Position numbers and translations under genes: made by a program. Below the pieces are notes generated by a model. That model was not told the DNA's origin. It made no database searches and saw only the letters and a list, made by a program, of their open reading frames with translations. This document shows, one piece after another, positions 21,365 to 30,284 of a DNA stretch of 64,000 bases (position 1 is the first letter of the stretch; every line of letters starts with the position of its first letter). This stretch comes from Rickettsia endosymbiont of Cantharis rufa (GTDB lineage: Bacteria; Pseudomonadota; Alphaproteobacteria; Rickettsiales; Rickettsiaceae), in assembly GCF_964026445.1 (NCBI RefSeq), contig NZ_OZ032150.1:930001-994000 (forward strand), written 5' to 3'.

Positions 21365-21561
21365 TATATTAATTATTAAGAGATTAATATAACCGCTTTG
21401 CACAGCATTTAAATAGTCGGTAATTATTTTTATATGTTTACTTGGATAATACTCTGCTCCCGGATTAATACTATTAAATACCTTAATGATAAAGCTGTGA
21501 AAATCCTGCCGTAAAATAGAATTTAAGAGTTCTTTAGAGTGGATCATGTTATTACAATAGG

Positions 21562-21641
21562 TGTCATACCGCGACTTGATCGCGGTATCCAGTCCTTTTT
21601 GAATTTTTTTCTGGATACTGTGGCGGGGCCACGGTATGACA
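21562..21641. repeat. RPE-like palindromic repeat at the terminase start
   Basis: The arms are 'gtcataccgcgacttgatcg' and 'gcggggccacggtatgac'. It sits immediately upstream of the likely terminase ATG at 21547, and the frame stays open through it, so it could add about 30 residues to the N-terminus if an upstream start at 21649 were used. Confidence 0.75.
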
Positions 21642-21710
21642 TATATCACAAATTATCGTTGCCATTAATCCCCTATAGTATATAATTTCTAAAAATAGAC
21701 ATTTTTATTT

Positions 21711-22184
21711 ATGAAGCTATTACGAATTGTTTTTATACTGAGTATATGTACTTATTTTCCTATATTTGCAGAAAATTTAGAGTCGGTTACTACAACCGAA
21801 GATATTGAAAATGATGTATTTATCCCTCTTGATGAAAACCATCCTATTTTAAATCCAAACGATAACATTAATAATAGTTCTGAATTTAAGAATTACACAA
21901 ACGGTAAAATTATTGCTCTAAATAAAATTACTGCTACTTCTGAAGAAATTAATTTTAAAGTTGGAGAAGAAAAATATTTCGGTAATATAAAAATCAAATT
22001 ACACAAATGTATAAAAAATCTTGATCCATATAATGAAGATAATTATTTGTTGATGACCATAACGGAATATAAGATCGATGAAGACCCTAATTTACTTTTT
22101 CAAGGATGGATGACTTCAGGCAGTATTTCACTTTCAACGTTTGAACACCCAATTTACGAAATATTTGCTAAAGATTGTTTTTAG
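21711..22184 (+). CDS. DUF2155 family secreted protein
   Basis: A 157-residue protein with a cleavable signal peptide (residues 1-20, 'LLRIVFILSICTYFPIFA'). The rest matches the alphaproteobacterial DUF2155/COG4765 pattern: 'GKIIALNKITATSEEINFKV', 'YFGNIKIKLHKCIKN', 'LLMTITEY', 'LLFQGWMTSGSISLSTFEHP' and a final 'YEIFAKDC'. The two Cys probably pair in the periplasm. Its stop codon directly precedes the ATG of the O-antigen-ligase-like gene, so the two are likely co-transcribed. The molecular role of the family is not established. Confidence 0.85.
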   Translation: MKLLRIVFILSICTYFPIFAENLESVTTTEDIENDVFIPLDENHPILNPNDNINNSSEFKNYTNGKIIALNKITATSEEINFKVGEEKYFGNIKIKLHKCIKNLDPYNEDNYLLMTITEYKIDEDPNLLFQGWMTSGSISLSTFEHPIYEIFAKDCF

Positions 22185-23363
22185 ATGCAATATTTAATTT
22201 CAAGTTTAATATTTTTAATTCCAAGCCTTGGGATGCTTACAGGCTTATCAGCCGCAACTACCGTTACAATTTTTTTGCTAATGTCATTCCCGCGAAAGCG
22301 AGAATCCACTCTTATAAAAAATTTTTTACTGAATTCTTGCTTTCGCGGGAATGACATAAAAACAGAACTATTATTCACTGCTTGGTGCTTTATATCTTGT
22401 TTATTTGCAATTCATCCTATTAATAGTCTAGTTACTTTTGCTCAAGTTTTCATACTCTTATTTCTTGGATTTAACGTTAGTAATTCTACTCCTTTCGGGA
22501 ATCACTTGCAACTCAAAAAAGTTTTAATATTAGGAATTCTCACGGCAATATTATTATTCTTTATCGAATATTCTTCTCATGGTTTTTTAACTAAGATATT
22601 CAAAGCTAGTTTTGGCTTATATATGCTAGATCGGGGCTGTGCTTTACTTTCAATTACTGCTTGGGTAGCAATCACCATTCTAATAAATGATAAAAAATAC
22701 CGTTATGCCTTAATGCTATATATATTAGTGCTTTATTTACTGAGTATTTCCGATAGTTTAGCAAGTTTTTTAGGGTTTGGTATAGGGGGAGTAATATTTA
22801 TTTTAGCAAGATTTATAAAGTCAATATTTTTCAAATTAGTTACAATAAGTTTAATTACCGGCTCGTTACTATTTCCTGTTATAGCTAAACAAATAGAACC
22901 ACAAGATTTATCTGAAAAATATTTAGCTACACAACCTTCTGCAGCTCATCGTTTATTTATTTGGCATTTCGTTGCAAACAAAATCACCCTAAAACCGATT
23001 TTAGGGTACGGCTTTGCCTCTTCTAAATATATCGAAGCTGGTGATAGTGAAATGATCAATTATAAGGGGGAAAAATGGCACCCATTGCCACTACACCCTC
23101 ATAATAATATATTACAGATTACTCTTGAACTCGGTGTAATAGGGCTAATATTATTTTTATGCTTAGTTTATAAATACTTAAGACAAATCGATAATATGAA
23201 GAATAACAATTTTAGGGTAGCTTCTTATTCGTGTTTTATAAATTATTATATTATAGGAATGATTTCATATAATATGTGGCAAATATGGTGGGTATCAAGC
23301 GGTATTTGGGTACTAGTTTTAATGAAGTTACTAGTTAAACCTGATATTGTCGTTGATAATTAA
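22185..23363 (+). CDS. O-antigen ligase/polymerase-like membrane protein (Wzy_C family) with in-frame RPE
   Basis: A 392-residue protein with about ten membrane helices and the hallmark periplasmic loop ending 'PLPLHPHNNILQITLELGVI', typical of WaaL/Wzy O-antigen ligases that join polysaccharide to lipid A-core. Residues 33-58 ('MSFPRKRESTLIKNFLLN', then 'SCFRGND') are the translation of a palindromic repeat (22281-22357) inserted in frame between the first two helices. It may act on the sugar made by the locus at 47-59 kb. Start ATG follows the upstream stop with no gap. Confidence 0.85.
   Translation: MQYLISSLIFLIPSLGMLTGLSAATTVTIFLLMSFPRKRESTLIKNFLLNSCFRGNDIKTELLFTAWCFISCLFAIHPINSLVTFAQVFILLFLGFNVSNSTPFGNHLQLKKVLILGILTAILLFFIEYSSHGFLTKIFKASFGLYMLDRGCALLSITAWVAITILINDKKYRYALMLYILVLYLLSISDSLASFLGFGIGGVIFILARFIKSIFFKLVTISLITGSLLFPVIAKQIEPQDLSEKYLATQPSAAHRLFIWHFVANKITLKPILGYGFASSKYIEAGDSEMINYKGEKWHPLPLHPHNNILQITLELGVIGLILFLCLVYKYLRQIDNMKNNNFRVASYSCFINYYIIGMISYNMWQIWWVSSGIWVLVLMKLLVKPDIVVDN
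22281..22357. repeat. RPE inserted in frame inside the O-antigen-ligase-like gene
   Basis: The arms 'gtcattcccgcgaaagcg' and 'ctttcgcgggaatgac' flank a short AT-rich core. The insert keeps the reading frame on both sides and adds about 26 residues. Confidence 0.88.
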
Positions 23364-23400
23364 TGCTATTTGAGGTAAATATAGAAGTAAGTGTTCTTTA

Positions 23401-23521
23401 TGTCATTCCTGCGAAAGCAGAAATCCAGCATAAAGCGAGGTAAACCGAGCTTTTAGTTTTAAAAACTTACTGTGTTTATATCTATTAATTAACTGGATTC
23501 CCGCTTTCGCAGGAATGACAT
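23401..23521. repeat. RPE-like palindromic repeat
   Basis: The arms 'gtcattcctgcgaaagcag' and 'ccgctttcgcaggaatgac' flank a middle containing the usual 'ccagcataaagcgaggtaaa' block. It lies between the ligase-like gene and nuoA. Confidence 0.85.
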
Positions 23522-23553
23522 AAACCACACTTATATTCATGCAATAAAAATAT

Positions 23554-23925
23554 ATGATACAAAACTCAGAATTTTTACAGGAATATCTACCGATTGCTAT
23601 ATTTTTTGGTATTGCGGTATTGATTTCCGGTGTAATAATGATTCTACCTAATTTATTATCCACTAAGAAATATAATAAAGATAAGCTAGGGCCTTATGAG
23701 TGCGGTTTTGAGCCTTTTAGCGATGCAAGATCAAAATTTGATATACGCTTTTACTTAGTTGCCATTTTATTTATTATCTTTGACCTTGAAATCGCATTTT
23801 TAGTGCCTTGGGCTATTAGCCTTAATATGATAGGTAAAATAGGCTTTTTCTCAATGATGTTTTTCTTATTCGTACTTACTATTGGGTTTGTATATGAATG
23901 GAAGAAAGGAGCTTTAGATTGGTAG
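23554..23925 (+). CDS. nuoA: NADH-quinone oxidoreductase subunit A
   Basis: A membrane subunit of respiratory complex I, 123 residues with three membrane helices. It has the conserved stretch 'KLGPYECGFEPFSDARSKFD' with 'YECG' and 'FDIRFYLVAILFIIFDLEIA'. It heads the nuoABCDE order typical for Rickettsia; nuoB follows after 155 bp that contain a weak inverted repeat around 23960-24040. Confidence 0.96.
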   Translation: MIQNSEFLQEYLPIAIFFGIAVLISGVIMILPNLLSTKKYNKDKLGPYECGFEPFSDARSKFDIRFYLVAILFIIFDLEIAFLVPWAISLNMIGKIGFFSMMFFLFVLTIGFVYEWKKGALDW

Positions 23926-24080
23926 TAAAAATACTTGTTTAATTTAAAAATTAGCGACACTTCCTTTTGCTTTTAATCCTCACGTACATTTAAGTACGCT
24001 GCGGTTAAAAACTGCAAAAAAGCTTGCTTCTTTTCAAATTAAACTTCGTATTTCCATATTTAACTTATGTAGGAATAAAA

Positions 24081-24605
24081 ATGCATAATGACTTTTATCA
24101 AGAAGATGAGCTGCTTAATGAAGGGCTTTCTAACAGAGGATTCTTACTCACTAAAGTTGATGATGTTATAGGCTGGGCGAGAGCTAATTCCTTATGGCCA
24201 ATGACTTTTGGACTTGCTTGTTGTGCTGTTGAGATGATGCAGGCAGCAGCAAGTAGATATGATATGGATCGCTTTGGTATGCTATTTAGACCAAGCCCTA
24301 GACAGTCCGACCTTATGATAGTTGCAGGAACACTTACTAACAAAATGGCACCAGCTCTACGTAAAGTATACGATCAAATGGCCGAACCTAAATGGGTACT
24401 TTCAATGGGCAGCTGTGCCAATGGCGGCGGGTATTACCACTTTTCCTACTCGGTAGTGCGTGGCTGTGATAGAATCGTGCCGGTTGATGTATATGTCCCT
24501 GGCTGCCCTCCTACTGCCGAAGCATTAATTTACGGGCTTATGCAACTACAGAAAAAAATTAAACGCACTACAGGTTTTAAGTATGACGCTCGAAAAAATC
24601 ATTGA
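24081..24605 (+). CDS. nuoB: NADH-quinone oxidoreductase subunit B
   Basis: NuoB carries the terminal 4Fe-4S cluster N2 next to the quinone site of complex I. The Cys ligands are visible in '[10 protein letters not shown]', 'MGSCANGGG' and '[14 protein letters not shown]'. I chose ATG 24081 rather than the upstream start at 24024 because it has AGGA ten bases before it and matches the usual length of about 174 residues. The 3' end overlaps nuoC by 23 bp. Confidence 0.95.
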   Translation: MHNDFYQEDELLNEGLSNRGFLLTKVDDVIGWARANSLWPMTFGLACCAVEMMQAAASRYDMDRFGMLFRPSPRQSDLMIVAGTLTNKMAPALRKVYDQMAEPKWVLSMGSCANGGGYYHFSYSVVRGCDRIVPVDVYVPGCPPTAEALIYGLMQLQKKIKRTTGFKYDARKNH

Positions 24606-25251
24606 AAAACTTGCAGCTAAATCTAGCATTTTAATAACTCCGGTCACAGTTAGGGATTATCTAGCTTATAAAATCGAACCAAATTTTTTATTACCATTTT
24701 TAAAAGCTTTAAAGGAATCAGAAGAATTACGCTTCACTTTACTTACTGATTTATTTGGGACTGATTTTCCGGAAGGATGTCATTCCCGCGAAATCGGGAA
24801 TCCAGAAAAAATAACCTTAATACACAAAAGGTTTGAAATAGTTTACAACTTATTAAGTTTAAAATTAAACAAACGTCTTGTACTAAAAGTACAAATATCC
24901 GAAAAAGAAACTATACCTTCAGCAATGAATATATTTAATGCTGCTTGCTGGTATGAGCGTGAAGTTTATGATATGTACGGGGTAAATTTTGACGGCAATG
25001 ACGATAAAAGACGAATATTAACCGATTATGAATTCGAGGGGCATCCATTACGTAAAGATTTCCCGTTAACCGGTTATACACAAGTTAAATATGATGAGAA
25101 ACTAAAGAAAGTCGCTTATGAGCCGGTAGATTTAGACATAGAATATCGAGAGTTCGATTTCAGCTCTCACTGGCATAGCCCGACTTATGTACTGCCAGGT
25201 GATGAGAAGGCAGACGATGTAATTCTCGCGAGAGCGAGAATCCAAAAATAG
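24583..25251 (+). CDS. nuoC: NADH-quinone oxidoreductase subunit C, carrying repeat-derived residues
   Basis: NuoC is a peripheral 30-kDa subunit of complex I. The family core is clear: 'ERVVYN'-type segment '[20 protein letters not shown]', '[16 protein letters not shown]', '[20 protein letters not shown]' and '[15 protein letters not shown]'. Two stretches are foreign: '[12 protein letters not shown]' after 'TDFPE' (24778-24806), and the C-terminus '[10 protein letters not shown]' (25216-25251). Both are translated halves of the palindromic repeat. The insertion lies before the first conserved block in a loop, so the subunit probably still folds. Confidence 0.93.
   Translation: MTLEKIIEKLAAKSSILITPVTVRDYLAYKIEPNFLLPFLKALKESEELRFTLLTDLFGTDFPEGCHSREIGNPEKITLIHKRFEIVYNLLSLKLNKRLVLKVQISEKETIPSAMNIFNAACWYEREVYDMYGVNFDGNDDKRRILTDYEFEGHPLRKDFPLTGYTQVKYDEKLKKVAYEPVDLDIEYREFDFSSHWHSPTYVLPGDEKADDVILARARIQK
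24778..24806. repeat. RPE half element inside nuoC
   Basis: The sequence 'gtcattcccgcgaaatcggg' followed by 'aatccag' is the left arm of the common repeat, read in frame as part of NuoC. Confidence 0.8.
25216..25250. repeat. RPE half element forming the nuoC 3' end
   Basis: The sequence 'gtaattctcgcgagagcgag' plus 'aatccaaaa' is a diverged left arm that now supplies the last codons and stop region of nuoC. Confidence 0.7.
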
Positions 25252-25339
25252 AATTACATCAAAATCGTCATTGCGAGGATAGTCTATGTCATTCTTAGCT
25301 AAAAACGGCGTTGTTGCATTACTTGAAAAGCCCGCTCGA

Positions 25340-25437
25340 TGTCATTCCCGCGAAATCGGAAATCCAGCGTAAAGCGAGATAGATCGAGTTTTTAAAAAAC
25401 TTTAAAGTACTTGATTCCAGCTTTCGCGGGAATGACA
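25340..25437. repeat. RPE-like palindromic repeat between nuoC and nuoD
   Basis: The arms 'gtcattcccgcgaaatcgg' and 'cagctttcgcgggaatgac' flank the usual 'cgtaaagcgagatagatcg' block. A short piece of the 'cgtcattgcgagga' class lies just upstream (25265). Confidence 0.85.
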
Positions 25438-25477
25438 TAGAAGTACAAGAATCCAGAAATAAACAACAAAAAATACT

Positions 25478-26653
25478 ATGACTAACAGCACTAAAACTTT
25501 AACCTTAAATCTTGGTCCGCAGCATCCGGCAACTCATGGAGTTTTAAGGTTAATCCTTGAGATGGATGGGGAAGTAGTAAATAATGCCGATCCTCATATT
25601 GGGTTACTTCATCGCGGTACGGAAAAACTTATTGAGCATAAAACATATTTGCAGGCTATACCTTATTTTGATCGCCTTGATTATGTTTCGCCAATGTGTC
25701 AAGAACATGCCTTTGCTTTAGCTGTTGAATCATTATTAGCATGTAACGTTCCACAAAGAGCCCAGTTTATCAGGGTATTATTTTCAGAATTAACAAGAAT
25801 CCTAAACCACGCCTTAAATATAGGCAGCCAAGCCTTAGACGTTGGAGCTACTACTCCTTTATTATGGTTATTTGAAGAACGAGAAAAAATCATGGAGTTT
25901 TATGAGCGCGTTTCCGGCTCTCGTATGCATTCAAACTACTTCAGACCTGGTGGAGTTGCTGAAGATTTACCTGACGGTTTACTTGAGGATATAGATAAAT
26001 TTATAGAACAGTTTCCTCCTAAACTTCAAGATATCGAAAGCCTACTAAATGAAAATAGGTTATGGAAACAACGCTTAGTAGATATCGGCGTTGTATCTCA
26101 AAAAGAAGCGATGGACTGGGGGTTTTCAGGTCCTATGCTTAGAGGTTCGGGTATAGCTTGGGATTTGCGTAAATCAAACCCTTACGACGTATATGATGAA
26201 ATGGATTTTGAAGTACCGATAGGTAAAAACGGTGATTGTTACGACAGATATTTTGTACGCATGCTTGAAATGTACGAATCTGTTAAAATAATCAAACAAT
26301 GTATAGAGAAAATGCCAGAAGGCGAAGTGAAAACCGACGATCCAAAAATTACACCGCCAACGAGAGCTAAAATGAAAGAATCGATGGAAGCAATGATTCA
26401 TCATTTTAAGCTTTATACGGAAGGGTATGACGTTCCTCTAGGTGAGACCTACAAAGCCGTAGAAGCCCCTAAGGGTGAGTTCGGGGTGTATTTATATTCG
26501 CAAGGAGGTAACAGACCTTATAGATGCCGAATTAAAGCCCCGGGCTTTGCTCATTTACAGGGCCTCGATTTTATGTCCAAAGGTCATTTAATGGCAGATG
26601 TTATTACTATTATTGCAACGCTTGATATAGTATTCGGTGAAATTGACAGGTGA
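25478..26653 (+). CDS. nuoD: NADH-quinone oxidoreductase subunit D
   Basis: NuoD forms the quinone-binding cavity of complex I together with NuoB. The 391-residue protein is full length, with '[20 protein letters not shown]', '[20 protein letters not shown]', '[20 protein letters not shown]', '[15 protein letters not shown]' and the C-terminal 'GEIDR'. The start ATG 25478 gives the normal N-terminus. It is separated from nuoC by repeats rather than being tightly coupled. Confidence 0.97.
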   Translation: MTNSTKTLTLNLGPQHPATHGVLRLILEMDGEVVNNADPHIGLLHRGTEKLIEHKTYLQAIPYFDRLDYVSPMCQEHAFALAVESLLACNVPQRAQFIRVLFSELTRILNHALNIGSQALDVGATTPLLWLFEEREKIMEFYERVSGSRMHSNYFRPGGVAEDLPDGLLEDIDKFIEQFPPKLQDIESLLNENRLWKQRLVDIGVVSQKEAMDWGFSGPMLRGSGIAWDLRKSNPYDVYDEMDFEVPIGKNGDCYDRYFVRMLEMYESVKIIKQCIEKMPEGEVKTDDPKITPPTRAKMKESMEAMIHHFKLYTEGYDVPLGETYKAVEAPKGEFGVYLYSQGGNRPYRCRIKAPGFAHLQGLDFMSKGHLMADVITIIATLDIVFGEIDR

Positions 26654-26694
26654 TTTGTCATTGCGAGTAGGTATGACTGGAAAACACACTCACT

Positions 26695-26772
26695 GTCATT
26701 CCGTGGCTTGACCACGGGATCAATAAAAAAGTAAAGAGGGAACTGGATCCCGCTACAAGCTCGCGGGATGAC
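26695..26772. repeat. RPE-like repeat with mixed arms between nuoD and nuoE
   Basis: The left arm is 'gtcattccgtggcttgacca' and the right arm 'ccgctacaagctcgcgggat' plus 'gac'. These arms come from two different classes, so this is another chimeric element. Confidence 0.75.
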
Positions 26773-26814
26773 AGTGGAAAAATCAATCCACACAGAAACA
26801 ACATAAAAAAACAT

Positions 26815-27306
26815 ATGAATACAAATTTTACATTTGATAAGAAAAATTTAAATCTAGCAGAAAAGATTAAAAAGAAATATCCGTCACATGGAAAAAGAAG
26901 TGCAATACTACCTCTTCTTGATCTTGCACAGCGTCAAAACGGCGGTTTGCTATCTGTTCCTGCTATTGAATATGTCGCAAATATGTTGGAAATGCCTTAT
27001 ATACGAGCTTATGAGGTTGCAACATTTTATACTATGTTTAACTTAAGGCGAGTTGGTAAGTATCATATCCAAGTATGTACTACCACTCCTTGCTGGCTCC
27101 GTGGTAGTAATGATATAATGGAAACTTGCAAGAAAAAACTTGGTATAGAAGAAAAAGAAGTAACGAAAGATCAAAAATTTAGCTTAATTGAAATAGAGTG
27201 TTTAGGAGCGTGCGTTAACGCTCCGGTCGTACAAATTAACGACGATTATTATGAAGACCTGACGCACGAAAAAATGGAGGAAATAATAGACAAGCTGCAA
27301 AAATGA
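26815..27306 (+). CDS. nuoE: NADH-quinone oxidoreductase subunit E
   Basis: The 24-kDa thioredoxin-like subunit holding the 2Fe-2S cluster N1a, in the NADH-dehydrogenase arm. The 163-residue protein shows '[20 protein letters not shown]', '[20 protein letters not shown]' and the cluster Cys in '[11 protein letters not shown]' and '[20 protein letters not shown]'. Its stop overlaps the yidD start (ATGA), so the two are translationally coupled. Confidence 0.96.
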   Translation: MNTNFTFDKKNLNLAEKIKKKYPSHGKRSAILPLLDLAQRQNGGLLSVPAIEYVANMLEMPYIRAYEVATFYTMFNLRRVGKYHIQVCTTTPCWLRGSNDIMETCKKKLGIEEKEVTKDQKFSLIEIECLGACVNAPVVQINDDYYEDLTHEKMEEIIDKLQK

Positions 27307-27578
27307 CTAGAATCTTATTATTACTACTTAAATTTTATCAATATTTCATTTCTCCGTTACTTGGCAATAATTGCCGCTTTCATCCCACTTGTTCAGAATA
27401 TGCTAAAGAAGCTATAACAACACACGGCGCACTTAAAGGCTTGTGGCTTACCTTTAAAAGAATCATCAAATGCCAACCGTTTTATAATGGGGCGCTGTTG
27501 CGCGGATACACGAACCGTCATTGCGAAGAGCGAAGCGACGTGGCAATCCAGAAAAATAATAAAAATGTTATAGATTAG
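27303..27578 (+). CDS. yidD: YidD-like membrane protein insertion factor with repeat-derived tail
   Basis: YidD is a small factor that helps the YidC insertase at the inner membrane. Residues 1-62 match the family: '[20 protein letters not shown]', '[17 protein letters not shown]' and '[10 protein letters not shown]'. The usual ending '(G)GYDPVP' is replaced from residue 63 onward by translation of a palindromic repeat ('[18 protein letters not shown]'). The conserved Cys residues are present, so the core may still work; loss of the short tail makes the function less certain. Confidence 0.85.
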   Translation: MTRILLLLLKFYQYFISPLLGNNCRFHPTCSEYAKEAITTHGALKGLWLTFKRIIKCQPFYNGALLRGYTNRHCEERSDVAIQKNNKNVID

Positions 27579-27632
27579 CATTTTTTACTGGATTGCTTCG
27601 TCAAAACTTATAGTTTTTCCTCACAATGACGA
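27516..27632. repeat. RPE-like repeat of the 'cgtcattgcgaa' class, overlapping the yidD 3' end
   Basis: The left arm 'cgtcattgcgaagagcgaag' pairs with 'tttcctcacaatgacg', and inner arms 'gcaatccagaaaaataataa' and 'tactggattgcttcg' are present. It supplies the last codons of yidD. Confidence 0.8.
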
Positions 27633-27650
27633 TGAAACCGGCCAACGAAT

Positions 27651-27855
27651 GTATAGTACCAGACAATTTTTATTCTATGTCATTCCCGCAAAGGCGGGAA
27701 TCCATTACTTTAAAGCCTTTTTAAAGCTTAATTTGAAAAGTAAGAATCTTTGAAATTAAGATTTTTTAAAAGCTCGATTTATCTCGCTTTACCCTAGATT
27801 CCCGCTTCCGCGAGAATGACATCGAGGGCTTTTTAAAAAATGTCCAGTACTATAC
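27651..27855. repeat. Extended ~205-bp palindromic element
   Basis: A standard RPE core (27678-27822, arms 'gtcattcccgcaaaggcggg' and 'ccgcttccgcgagaatgac') is embedded in longer outer arms, 'gtatagtaccagacaatttt' on the left and 'atgtccagtactatac' on the right. The same outer arms occur around the element at 50379-50584. Confidence 0.75.
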
Positions 27856-27910
27856 AACTAATGACATCGATATGCTTTGCTAGAGTCATAAATATAAACA
27901 CTGCAGTGAA

Positions 27911-29292
27911 ATGAATTTAATCCCATTATCCCGTGAATTTTTTGCAAGAGATACTAACTTAGTAAGCACTGAGTTAATCGGTAAAGTCCTATATTTCCAA
28001 GGCAAAACAGCTATCATTACCGAAACGGAAAGCTATATAGAGCAGGACGATCCTGCTTGCCATGCAGCACGAAGTCGAACTAAAAGAACAGATGTAATGT
28101 TTGGTCCAGCAGGATTTAGCTATGTCTATTTAATTTATGGAATGTATTATTGTTTAAACTTCGCAACCGAAACTGAAGGCTTCCCTGCTGCGACCTTAAT
28201 AAGAGGCGCGCATATTATTTCACCTGAAAATCTATACCTGGTCGCACCTCCATTTTACAGATGTGGATATTAAAAGGCTATACGTTCAATAAGAGTTCCG
28301 ATGACTTTATCATGAATATCCAATGACTTGGAAAAACAAATTGTTTTACGTGTCAGTCTTTTGCATCTTGTTCTAAGATTTAAGTTACCCCGTTCTATCC
28401 GTTGAGTATATTTTTTACTAACAATGTGTTTTTTGGGATCTAATAACCTAGCATAACTTCCCCATCCATCTGTAAAGTAAAAAGTAACCTTAAAATCCTC
28501 CGGTTTTTTTCAGTAATGATTCTGATGTGCTATCACATCTCGTACCAAAAGTATAAGCAACTACTTTTAACAAAATCTTATCCAAAGAATACCAAAGCCA
28601 TCTTTGTTTGGATTTATTCTGTACATAAGGCCATTGTTCATCTATTTCAGGAGCAATAATTACTTCTATCGTATTGATAGAATGATTTATCTTTTTTAAC
28701 GCTAGATTTTTTTAAAACACGGATAACCGTATTGATACCCACTTTTAATACTCTTACTGTATCCCTAACTCCAGAGCCATTGATTGACATATCTACTATC
28801 TGAGCCTTGACTCCAGGCTTAGAGGCATTATTAATATATTACAGTTGAAAATATCGATTACACTGCTTGCATTGATATCTCTGTTGTTTTGAAATTGAAT
28901 ATCCCGCCTTTACTACTTTTTCTGTGTCGTTATAATATCTACACTTAACATCTATTCTTGATCTACACTTAACATATATTCTTGTCATAACTCCTTAACT
29001 ATAATTCTCTCTTATTACTGTTTGAGGATTATAGACTATTCATGCTAAGCTGCAATACGGGGGCGCGGCCCTATACCTAAATGGTCCGAGTAAATTATGT
29101 AAATATTTAGGAATTAATATTTCTCATAACAAATGCGACTTTATAAATAACAATGAATTTTTTATCGGCGATATCGGCTTAACGCTACGCCACTCTACTA
29201 CTACCCATATCGGTATTACTAAAGGTACGGATAAACTATGGCGTTATGTCGTTACAGATAGCACTAATTTAATCTCTCAATATAATGTATAG
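27911..29292 (+). pseudogene. 3-methyladenine DNA glycosylase (AAG/MPG family), cut by IS1
   Basis: The enzyme removes alkylated purines in base-excision repair. The N-terminal part to 28239 shows '[16 protein letters not shown]', '[20 protein letters not shown]' with the catalytic Glu region, '[20 protein letters not shown]' and '[10 protein letters not shown]'. After the IS1 copy the same frame resumes at 29071 as '[13 protein letters not shown]' and continues to the stop at 29292. Without the 831-bp element and one copy of the CTATACCT duplication the gene would be intact (about 183 codons), so this looks like a recent loss. Confidence 0.93.
28240..29070 (-). mobile_element. IS1-family element, copy 5 (831 bp) in the glycosylase gene
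   Basis: It is flanked by a perfect 8-bp duplication CTATACCT (28232-28239 and 29071-29078). InsB has TGG rather than TGA at the variable site and InsA has CAA CTG TAA, so this is among the least damaged copies, yet the shared InsA TAA and the A7 frameshift are still there. Confidence 0.95.
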
Positions 29293-30064
29293 CCTTAATA
29301 AGATCATATTGATTAACGGCGAAAGGACCTCGAAAAGGCTTATCGAGTATGAATAGTAAAAAGAGCATTGATGATGAAGTGATACAAACTAAACCAACCG
29401 AAATCTTATGTAAATAAAGCTTGGTGCCAAGCATACAGACAAAAATTAAATTAATAGCAGTCATTATACATACAACTACCCAATATTGAATATTTAAAGA
29501 AAAATAAGACATTTTAATCCTGTTATACCTTACGGTATAAAGCTCTTTTATTTCCTCAATGATTTCCTGCTTGGTAAATAGCTGCATTTGCTCGCTTGCT
29601 TTATAAGCTTGTAGTTGCTTATTAATATCTTGGAGGGAACTAAGAGCTTCATGACCGATTTTCTTGCCGCCTTTCATTAATTGCCATTCACGATGCATTA
29701 CATCTTTGGTATAATTTTTAATATCTAGATAAATTGCAGGTCTCATTTCATGGGGAAGCCAACCCACACTATCTGCAAGCCTCATCAGCACTATAGATTC
29801 TGCTGCCACCCCTTCCTGTGCTTTATTAAAATTACCGAGTAAATAAATTAATACAAAACCGGTAGATACTGCATACATACTACCGACTACACCCGATAAA
29901 AATCCACCAAGACTTCCAAGCTCTTCTTTTTGAAAATTATTAGGAATAACGTATTTTGTTAAATATAAACATCCCGCACAAAAACTCATCAAAACAATAT
30001 TTATTGTGATGAATAAAACAACATTAGGAACGGTATAGATAAAGTCAATTATATGATTAAACAT
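29264..30064 (-). CDS. DUF4239 (bestrophin-like) membrane protein
   Basis: A 266-residue protein with two N-terminal membrane helices (about 15-38 and 58-80), a long cytoplasmic or periplasmic helical section, and two C-terminal helices (about 190-245) ending in '[13 protein letters not shown]', the DUF4239 hallmark. The first helices and '[20 protein letters not shown]' also fit. Members are thought to resemble bestrophin-like channels, but the function is not proven. Its 3' end overlaps the disrupted glycosylase gene by 29 bp in convergent orientation. Confidence 0.85.
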   Translation of the reverse strand: MFNHIIDFIYTVPNVVLFITINIVLMSFCAGCLYLTKYVIPNNFQKEELGSLGGFLSGVVGSMYAVSTGFVLIYLLGNFNKAQEGVAAESIVLMRLADSVGWLPHEMRPAIYLDIKNYTKDVMHREWQLMKGGKKIGHEALSSLQDINKQLQAYKASEQMQLFTKQEIIEEIKELYTVRYNRIKMSYFSLNIQYWVVVCIMTAINLIFVCMLGTKLYLHKISVGLVCITSSSMLFLLFILDKPFRGPFAVNQYDLIKAIHYIERLN

Positions 30065-30128
30065 AGGTATTATAATTTTTATGTTATGTCATTCCCGCAG
30101 AGCATGTGGATCGAGAAACACATTTGGT

Positions 30129-30228
30129 GTCATACCGTGACTTGACCACGGTATCCAAAAAAAACAATAAAAAATACTAGTGATTTTAGTATTTTTAACT
30201 GAATCTCGCTACAAGCTCGCTGGATGAC
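30129..30228. repeat. RPE-like repeat with mixed arms
   Basis: The left arm 'gtcataccgtgacttgacca' and right arm 'tcgctacaagctcgctggat' plus 'gac' belong to different classes. It lies between xseB and the DUF4239 gene. Confidence 0.75.
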
Positions 30229-30284
30229 AGAGATGGAATCAATCCACGCAACAATGACCCACAGCAATGACATGTACAACTTAT

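Larger units (their letters stand above)
18176..21547 (-). pseudogene. Phage terminase large subunit, split by IS1 and IS630 units
   Basis: Read in order on the minus strand: 'IHSKELLNSILRQDFHSFII' and 'YYPSKHIKIITDYLNAV' (21547-21367), then, beyond the IS630, 'SPRSLKSICVSVAWFAYLLE', 'SDRYKELFP', 'GEGGDILIIDDPHNPTQ' with the Walker B Asp pair, 'VLVMQRLHTEDLSGYLL', 'GEVLDRYKEPSDCLAKLEQE', 'YFVQSWDTAIK' (nuclease Asp), 'PRFILIEDKASGQQLIQDI', and, past the IS1 unit, 'NFPHIKNDDIVDSVSQFLNF' up to the stop at 18176. This is the TIGR01630/Terminase_6-type packaging ATPase-nuclease. Besides the two insertions there are a TAA near 20345, a frameshift near 20290 and a TAG plus shift near 19600. No other phage genes lie nearby. 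Confidence 0.88.

Noticed and set aside
22181..22378. Minus-strand 65-codon frame over the ligase-like gene
   Set aside because: It is the opposite-strand reading of the palindromic repeat and has no independent support.
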